Assembly (NCBI GenBank): GCA_913773715.1
Contig: CAJYHD010000595.1
Location: 1 to 9,479, forward strand
Source: an uncultured Sphingobium sp.
GTDB taxonomy: Bacteria; Pseudomonadota; Alphaproteobacteria; Sphingomonadales; Sphingomonadaceae
Direction of reading: 5' to 3'
Length of the DNA: 9,479 bases
Under the pieces are notes generated by a model, which was not told where the DNA came from, did no database searches, and worked only from the letters and a program-made list of their open reading frames with translations. Shown piece after piece: positions 1 through 4,534 of the stretch. Made by a program: the position numbers and the translations under genes. Position 1 is the first letter of the stretch. Each line of letters begins with the position of its first letter.

Positions 1-1
1 C

Positions 2-100
2 CTCAAGGACTTCCACCGCATCGCTACCCGCTACGACAAGCTCGCAAGAAACTTCCTGTCAGCCGTAAGCCTCGCTGCCGCCGTCGCATTCTGGCTCTGA
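2..100 (+). pseudogene. IS5-family transposase, C-terminal end (partial at window edge)
   Basis: The first 33 codons read in frame 2 as the tail of a DDE transposase of the IS5 family and end at TGA (98-100). Visible family features are the LKDFHRIATRYDKLARNF stretch followed by an alanine-rich helix and a final FWL before the stop, the usual ending of IS5/IS427-type transposases. The catalytic residues would lie upstream, outside the window, so it cannot be judged whether the element is intact. It is a different copy from the N-terminal transposase fragment at 2663-3019, which lies in the opposite orientation. Confidence in the family is good; intact or broken status is unknown. Confidence 0.75.
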
Positions 101-116
101 ACGAGTCTCGACCCTA
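101..116. repeat. Probable terminal inverted repeat of the left IS5-family element
   Basis: Directly after the transposase stop the sequence runs to GACCCTAG. Read inward from this end it begins TAGGGTC, the same seven bases that start the outer end of the second IS remnant near 3078. Short GGGTC-type ends are usual for IS427-group IS5 elements. The exact outer boundary, and whether TA belongs to the target duplication, cannot be fixed from one end. Confidence 0.45.
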
Positions 117-266
117 GATGTGTTATCGACGTTTTTTCATTCCAGTTGTGTGATCGGCCGTGCTGGCTTGCCGGAAAATGTCGCATCGGTGGCGAAGTTT
201 ATAACGCAGGTGGAATTGTCGGCACCTCTGCTCGCGTCATCGGTTGGCTGCACCGGGAGAGTTGTG

Positions 267-452
267 ATGGATGAGCCGATAATATCGATCGGATTGCTGA
301 CTGATAGCGATCTTCGCAAACTGGGCGACCAGTTCCAGCGTCATTATCCAGTCAACAAGGATGACGATATATTTGCGGATCTGATTGCTGCGCTGGATAG
401 ATTGCCGACAATAAAGCCCCAGAAATCGAGTTCCAGAAAAACCTTCAAATAA
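267..452 (+). CDS. Small hypothetical protein (61 aa)
   Basis: I do not recognise a named family. The frame is open from 120, but the ATG at 267 is preferred because GGGAGA (255-260) sits six bases upstream and the preceding residues look like non-coding translation. The protein is acidic in the middle (NKDDDIFADL) with two predicted amphipathic helices (around residues 13-25 and 35-47), and has a basic, serine-rich tail ending KSSSRKTFK. There is no signal peptide or membrane segment. It lies alone between an IS end and a tRNA fragment, on the side of the putative integration site away from the integrase, so it may belong to the older chromosome. It could be a spurious ORF, but the ribosome binding site and composition argue for a gene. 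Confidence 0.5.
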   Translation: MDEPIISIGLLTDSDLRKLGDQFQRHYPVNKDDDIFADLIAALDRLPTIKPQKSSSRKTFK

Positions 453-629
453 TCTGAAAAATTGTCAGTCCGAACTGCATTGTTGCGATTAACAATCAGG
501 TCTGTCCCGCGGTGCTGGTCACGCAAGCGGTGATCATAGTTTACGTGAGCTACACAATGTACGCAGGACAGCGCCAACACGCCGCTTCTGTATAAATGAC
601 CGCGAATGCGAGGGAAGGATCGGATTGGC
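453..629. other. Intergenic stretch, no gene seen
   Basis: Between the small ORF and the tRNA fragment I see no convincing coding frame. A six-base perfect stem (ATTGTT 479-484, AACAAT 491-496) lies soon after the stop of the small gene but has no following T run, so it is not called a terminator. Confidence 0.4.
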
Positions 630-673
630 TGGTGACCCCTACGGGAATCGAACCCGTGTTTCAACCGTGAGAG
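630..673 (-). other. 3' fragment of tRNA-Glu(CTC), probable att core of an integrated element
   Basis: Read on the minus strand this is the 3' part of a tRNA ending in CCA (630-632). Parts, from the 3' end: discriminator A (633), the 3' acceptor strand AGGGGTC (634-640), and a T arm with stem CCCGT/ACGGG and loop TTCGATT (641-657). Then come a four-base variable region (658-661), the 3' anticodon-stem strand GGTTG (662-666) and the anticodon loop CTCTCAC (667-673) with anticodon CTC. The layout matches tRNA-Glu. The 5' acceptor strand (expected GACCCCT), the D arm and the 5' anticodon stem are absent beyond 673. Homology stopping in the anticodon loop is typical of the duplicated tRNA end left by tyrosine-recombinase integration, and a recombinase gene starts 130 bases away. 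The assignment to Glu rests on the anticodon and arm geometry. Confidence 0.7.
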
Positions 674-803
674 AGACCCCGAAAGATGCCTCGGGACGTT
701 CTTGGAAACCTTAAAAATCAGTAAGTTAATCATTGATCGTCCTTGCCTGTCCGAGGATATGCTGCTATGGGAAAAAGATAAGTTTGGAGAAAAGGGCCCC
801 CGC

Positions 804-2045
804 ATGCCGCGTGTCGTCAACGAGTTCCGTATCCAAGATAAGACAGCGTGGGCACGCTTGATCCCCCGCGCTAAACCCTACTGAAAGAGCCTTTCAGAAG
901 GCTTTCACCTGGGCTACTACAAAGGTGAGCGAAAGACCTCCTGGATCGTCCGCCGTCGTCGCGACGATCAGACCAACGCCTTCGTCACACACTCGCTCGG
1001 GATCCCAGACGATGTGCTCGCGGCCAATGACCGTGACATCCTCAGCTGGAAGCAGGCGTTTGCCAAGGCCGTTGCCTGGCTTGAGCTTCAAAAGGCTGAT
1101 CCTCAGTCCGCGCTCGATCCCGGCATCACGGTCGAGAAGGCTGTCGCTGCCTATATTGAGCGACGCGACGCCCGTAAGGCCGCGCAGGCCGGGCGCATCG
1201 TCCGGTCAGACGCGCACTATAAGCTCACAGCCCATGTGCTCGAGGACAAGCGGCTTTCGGGAATCACGCTTCGTGACCTTGCCGAAGCGGACCTGCGCGC
1301 CTGGCAGAAGCGGCTGCGGTCGGCGAAGGCGTCGACCACACAGCGGCTCCTCAATGAGCTCAAGGCCGCACTCAACGCTGCCCATGCGGAGCATCGCAAG
1401 GCGCCACCGCGCGATCTTCCCATGACGATCAAGTTTGGACTGATCCTCGAAGCGCCAGCCGTCATGGCATCACGCGCGCGCGACAATCAAATACTGCCCG
1501 ACGCGGAAGTCGCCCGCATCGTGCGCGCGGCAATCGATTATGGCATGGATTTTGGCAGGCTCGTCGCTATCCTCGCTGCCACCGGAGCGCGGTTTGCGCA
1601 AATTCGGCGGATGACGGTGGCCGACGCCTTACTGGCCGAACGCCGACTGCTGATCCCGCAGTCGTTCAAAGGCAAGAAGAAGGAATTGCGTCACATCCGC
1701 GTGGCGATCGGTGAGGACATCGCCGAACTTCTGAAACCCGTTGTCGGAAACCGGCGCCGTCAGAGCCGCTTCTCGAACGCTGCTTCGTCCGGCAGGTGTC
1801 CGCGATGAAGTAGGAGCGCTACGACCGCGGCGTTTGGAAAACGCCATCGGAAATGACCCGGGACTGGAATGCCATTATCAAACAGATTGGATTGCCAGCT
1901 GCAACCATTCCCTACGCATTACGTCACAGCTCAATCGTCAGGGGGGTACGGGTCGGGCTTCCCATACGGTTGGTGGCCGCGCTGCACGATACGTCAGTTG
2001 TAATGATCGAGCGGCACTACTCCCGCTGGATCGTCGATCGGCTTG
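804..2045 (+). pseudogene. Tyrosine recombinase (phage-type integrase), multiply disrupted
   Basis: The N-terminal frame starts at ATG 804 (MPRVVNEFRIQ) and meets TGA at 882-884, where an intact copy probably has Trp (PY-W-KSL). The same frame then continues through the arm-type DNA-binding region, the core-binding domain (about 1110-1410) and the start of the catalytic domain. Catalytic box I Arg is in ATGARFAQIRRM (about 1579-1614), and the beta-hairpin Lys is in SFKGKKKELRH. Near 1755-1762 one base is missing and the reading moves to frame 2. A TAG at 1811-1813 interrupts it again (probably Trp), after which ALRHSSIVR (Arg 1922-1924) and ERHYSRWI (nucleophile Tyr 2018-2020) follow. Homology stops soon after, at the join to an unrelated radical SAM fragment. 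All four catalytic elements can be recognised, but three lesions make it non-functional. It most likely integrated at the adjacent tRNA-Glu. Confidence 0.85.
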
Positions 2046-2587
2046 GCGTCACCGCGATCCTGTTCTGCTTGCCCGAGAGATCGCGCGGCTCCATCGTGAT
2101 CATGGTGTGGAGGTGTTCAATTTCGCGGACGAGAATCCCAGCGCTGGAAGGAAGCCCTGGAAGGCTTTTCTGGAAGCGCTGATCGCCGAAGACATATCGG
2201 TGACGCTGGTTGGATCAACGCGGGCTGACGATATTGTCCGCGACGCCGACATTCTTCACCTTTACAAAAAAAGCCGGCTTTGCGCGGCTCCTGATGGGCG
2301 TGGAGAATACGGACGAGGCCACATTGAAGCTGATCAGAAAGGACGGGGCGACAGCCAGTGACCGCGAAGCGATCCGGCTACTTCGTCACCACGGCATCCT
2401 TTCGATGGTCACGTGGGTCGCGGGTTTCGACGACCAGACGGATGAAAACATGCTTCGCGGCCTCAGGCAGCTCATTTCCTATGACGCCGACCAGATCCAG
2501 GCACTCTACGTCACGCCACACCGATGGACACCCTTCTTCCGGATTGCGAAGGATCGGCCCGTCGTGCAATCCGACCTGCGGTCATGA
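2046..2587 (+). pseudogene. BchE-like B12-binding radical SAM protein, internal fragment with frameshift
   Basis: The fragment starts in frame 1 about residue RHRDPVLLAREIARL and runs through FNFADENPS and VGSTRADDIVRDADILHLYKK. It then changes to frame 2 after an A run (2266-2272) and continues as AGFARLLMGVENTDEATLK, TWVAGFDDQTDEN and YVTPHRWTPFFR. This order resembles the second part of the radical SAM barrel of BchE-type anaerobic magnesium-protoporphyrin IX monomethyl ester cyclases. The assignment is from memory of the family. The N-terminal cobalamin-binding domain and the CxxxCxxC iron-sulfur motif, which should lie just upstream, are missing, and so is the C-terminal part. Seven A instead of the expected six explain the shift. 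There are no photosynthesis neighbours. It is a dead remnant; another B12-binding radical SAM subfamily is possible. Confidence 0.65.
2266..2272 (+). other. A7 run causing a +1 frameshift in the BchE-like fragment
   Basis: Reading LHLYKK in frame 1, the next residues that fit the family (AGFARLLMG) are in the following frame, so the run carries one A too many. A homopolymer of this length is a common site of slippage and of sequencing error; because the gene is truncated at both ends the shift has no functional consequence. Confidence 0.65.
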
Positions 2588-2662
2588 AGAAGCTGATCGG
2601 TCGACCATTGGTATCCGTCACGGCATGAAGCTTGGTGTTCATGCCGCCTTTCGTGCGGTCAA

Positions 2663-3019
2663 TCAGGCGGCCCGCATCCCCTTTTTTACCCGCAGGCTGG
2701 AAGCCGTGCGGTGCGCCTGGAGATAAGTCGCGTCGATCATCACCGTCTTGCGTTCGGATGCCTGGGGCGCTGCCAGTCCTTCCATCATTCGAAGAAAGAC
2801 GCCCTTGTCACCCCACCGCTTCCAACGATTGTACAGCGTCTTGTGCGGCCCATAGTCCTTCGGCGCGTCACGCCATCGCAAGCCATTGCGATTGACGAAA
2901 ATGATGCCGCTCAGAACGCGTCTATCTTCAACGCGCGCACTGCCATGACTCTTTGGAAGATAGGGCTGCAAGCGAGCCATCTGCTCGTCCGTCAGCCAGA
3001 ATAAGTCACTCAAATTCAA
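2663..3019 (-). pseudogene. IS5-family transposase, N-terminal half (orfA part)
   Basis: The zero-frame product is 118 residues. It starts at TTG 3017-3019, with AAAGGAGC immediately upstream; the TTG at 3011-3013 has better spacing. It carries the typical IS5 N-terminal domain (DLFWLTDEQMARLQPYLPKS, RRVLSGIIFVNRNGLRWRDAP, YGPHKTLYNRWKRW). The first catalytic aspartate is in MIDATYLQAHRTA. The family normally makes a full transposase by -1 frameshifting at A AAA AAG; here the -1 frame gives GDAGRLIDRTKGGMNTKLHAV and SFFMTAG. It then leaves the element and stops at TGA (2511-2513) in antisense BchE-like sequence. About 113 + 56 residues could be made, without the second Asp or the Glu, so it cannot transpose. 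Confidence 0.85.
2681..2687 (-). promoter_or_regulatory. -1 programmed frameshift slippery heptamer (A AAA AAG)
   Basis: On the minus strand the zero-frame codons are GTA AAA AAG GGG, so the heptamer has the X XXY YYZ phasing required for tandem -1 slippage. Moving back one base gives the conserved IS5 continuation GDAGRLIDRTKGG, while the zero frame ends seven codons later. This is directly readable and matches the known expression strategy of many IS elements. Confidence 0.75.
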
Positions 3020-3078
3020 GCTCCTTTGCGGTCGCCTGAATCACAATCACTATCCTAAAGCAATGGGTCCTGACCCTA

Positions 3079-3387
3079 AGCGTCCTGACAGAAACCTCTG
3101 GTTGTAGCTGGTCTGCGTGCCCTAGCATTTGCATGGGTTTTTAGCTCCCCCAAGAAATGGCATATCTGCTAGCGCTTTGCTACCCGGTGTTCCACTATTC
3201 CATTAGGATGCGCAGTGGCGGCTTTCCCGCATTCACCTGCGATACCGGACTTCCCGAACGGCCTTCCTTAAACGCCGTTGCTGGAATAACGGACGTTCCG
3301 CCGCTGGGGAGAGAAATTTGGGCGTTAAGCGACGACAAAGGGTCGATTGACCCTCGACCTTTTCATCAAGACCGGCGATATCGTCTT
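3079..3387. other. Stretch without a clear gene, with an imperfect inverted repeat
   Basis: Between the IS end and the TfoX-like gene the frame of that gene is open back to an ATG at 3157, but the upstream 77 residues resemble no domain and have unusual composition, so I treat them as untranslated. The stretch holds an imperfect inverted repeat at 3256-3298 and a six-base stem at 3339-3354 (AGGGTC, loop GATT, GACCCT) that could lie in the leader. I see no convincing -35/-10 pair. Confidence 0.4.
3256..3298. repeat. Imperfect inverted repeat (GAACGGCC...GGACGTTC)
   Basis: The left arm GAACGGCC-TTCC pairs with the right arm GGAA-TAAC-GGACGTTC, leaving one mismatch and a four-base bulge, with a loop of about 15 bases. 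Such GAACG/CGTTC arms could belong to an intergenic repeat family, which would need other genomic copies to prove. It may also be chance. Confidence 0.35.
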
Positions 3388-3723
3388 ATGGCGTCCGATC
3401 GTAAAACCGTTGAATTCCTTGTTGAGCAGATGGCAGGCGGTGGCACCGTTTCAGCCATGGCGATGTTTGGCGAATTCGGCATTTATTGCGATGGGAAAAT
3501 GGTCGCACTGGTCTGCGACGACCACCTATTCATAAAGCCCACGGTTGGAGGGCGGGCATTCGCTGCCGGTGCGGAAGAAGCCCCTCCATATCCCGGTGCA
3601 AAGCCCTGTCTCCTAATCGACGCGGAAAAGTGGGATGACCGTGAGTGGCTTGCCGAGATCGTTCGTACCACATCTCAGGAATTGCCTGCTCCCAAGGTCA
3701 GGACCAAGCGCAAATCCGGTTGA
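3388..3723 (+). CDS. TfoX/Sxy-family N-terminal domain protein (111 aa)
   Basis: The protein contains one TfoX_N-type domain over about residues 8-95. It shows the typical glycine-rich beta strands MFGEFGIYCDGKMVALVCDDHLFIKPT, followed by a region ending in the helix DDREWLAEIVRTT. Its tail is basic (KVRTKRKSG). Stand-alone TfoX_N proteins are common cytoplasmic proteins of unknown biochemical role; only the longer gammaproteobacterial Sxy is established as a competence co-regulator with CRP, so no competence role is claimed. The ATG at 3388 is chosen because the domain begins there; it has only a weak ribosome binding site, and an in-frame ATG at 3157 would add 77 unlike residues. It is the only intact gene in the otherwise decayed left half and converges on the NTF2-like pseudogene. 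Confidence 0.8.
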   Translation: MASDRKTVEFLVEQMAGGGTVSAMAMFGEFGIYCDGKMVALVCDDHLFIKPTVGGRAFAAGAEEAPPYPGAKPCLLIDAEKWDDREWLAEIVRTTSQELPAPKVRTKRKSG

Positions 3724-3830
3724 TGCAACGCCTGGCAGAAGACCGTGTTCGTTAAACGAATACCTGCTTGTGGAATGTGCAGGTAGATTGTTGAATTTCC
3801 CGGAAGGATCGACGGCAGACAGCCTTTCTC

Positions 3831-4280
3831 CTAGTTCGCAGTGGCAATTGTTGCCTGACGGGCGATCAGCTGCCAGCCCGCACTCCGCTTTGCCCAGATG
3901 TCGGTGAACGGCCGCATGACCTGCTTGCTGGCGCTGGGTCCCCTCTTTGAGATCATCGTGTCATACCCCATAACCACGGTCACCTCTGGCTTCTCGCCGA
4001 CAAAGGTGATGTGCTTGTGGAAGTCGCGATAGTCGAGGAAGTCCTGTTACATGACGCCAATCACATCCTCACGTCCGATTACCGTGTTGCTTGGGGAGTT
4101 GACGACGAAATCTTCAGCCCAGACGGTTCTTACTCCTGCAACGTCATGAGCCATCATGGCCTTTCCAAGCCTACCATAAGCCGCGCCAATCTCGGGAGGC
4201 ATTCGAACGCCGGGTGCGAGCTGCGCGAGCGCGGGTGTGGCGACAAGTAACGCCCCAAGCAACACGATCCTTGTGGGCAT
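3831..4280 (-). pseudogene. Exported NTF2/SnoaL-like domain protein with in-frame stop
   Basis: The start at 4278-4280 has GAGGAAG a few bases upstream and begins a clear signal peptide (MPTRIVLLGALLVATPALA, cleavage expected before Gln20). The mature part starts with a helix (GAAYGRLGKAMMAHD) and runs through VWAEDFVVNSPSNTVIGREDV, the usual beginning of an NTF2-like cone fold. A TAA at 4047-4049 interrupts at codon 78. The same frame then stays open for another 71 codons, with QDFLDYRDFHKHITFVGEK, VTVVMGYDTM and the final strand GWQLIARQATIATAN, ending at TAG 3831-3833. Total length of about 149 residues fits the family. One point change separates it from an intact gene. Members vary in function from enzymes to ligand binding, so none is assigned. 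Confidence 0.75.
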
Positions 4281-4316
4281 CCGCTTCCTCTCCGATATAA
4301 GAATCGACGCTATCAT

Positions 4317-4534
4317 GCGTCAAATTGTTGTTGCAAACAACGGGGAGCTCAGCGCTCTCTTGGGCATGAAACCTGTTGAATGAAGACAGCCGTTTTCATC
4401 TAATCGACGATCAGCAAAAATTGCCCGCTAGGCGGCAGGACCGGACCGTCCGCAGCTGGGTAAGTGGAATTCTGGCCTGAGTGTCGTCAAAGGGTCGTTG
4501 TTTGCCAACAGGCATACAACTTAGCGTCCACAGA
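4317..4534. other. Intergenic region between the NTF2-like pseudogene and the hydrolase operon
   Basis: Both flanking genes are on the minus strand, so this region holds the end of the hydrolase operon transcript and the upstream region of the NTF2-like gene. Apart from the hairpin at 4496-4520 I see no gene or recognisable regulatory site. Confidence 0.4.
4496..4520 (-). terminator. Possible transcription end hairpin after the amidohydrolase gene
   Basis: GTTGT (4496-4500) and TGCC (4503-4506) pair with GGCA (4511-4514) and ACAAC (4516-4520) around an AACA loop, giving nine pairs with a small asymmetric interior loop. It begins 14 bases after the stop codon of the minus-strand operon. There is no T run on the minus strand after it, so it is at best a weak or Rho-assisted terminator. 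Confidence 0.3.

Larger units (their letters stand above)
2573..3078 (-). mobile_element. IS5-family (IS427-like) insertion sequence, 5' half only
   Basis: The element reads leftward from an outer end near 3078 (starting TAGGGTCAGGACCC on the minus strand) through the transposase start and the slippage site. It stops about half way, after codons for SFFMTAG in the -1 frame. The rest, including the second Asp and the Glu of the DDE triad and the other terminal repeat, is absent. The inner limit coincides with GACCTGCGG (2573-2581), which fits both the end of the BchE-like fragment and the IS sequence. Confidence 0.7.

Noticed and set aside
344..820. A 158-codon minus-strand frame across the tRNA fragment
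   Set aside because: It runs through the tRNA sequence and opposite the small plus-strand gene, and shows no protein-like features.
3157..3387. N-terminal extension of the TfoX-like protein from the ATG at 3157
   Set aside because: The extra 77 residues show no family similarity, and the domain starts just after the ATG at 3388.
3748..3760. Near-perfect palindrome TTCGTTAAACGAA after the TfoX-like gene
   Set aside because: It is 13 bases long, lies downstream of one gene and at the end of a convergent pseudogene, has no loop or T run, and has no second copy in the window to support an operator.
4294..4323. TTGACG with a TATATC box 18 bases on, as a minus-strand promoter for the NTF2-like gene
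   Set aside because: The predicted transcript start would fall inside the ribosome binding site of the chosen start codon, so the match is probably chance.
3332..4497. CAAAGGGTCG occurring at about 3336 and 4488 as a possible dispersed repeat
   Set aside because: Only ten bases are shared and the flanks differ; this is within chance for the region.
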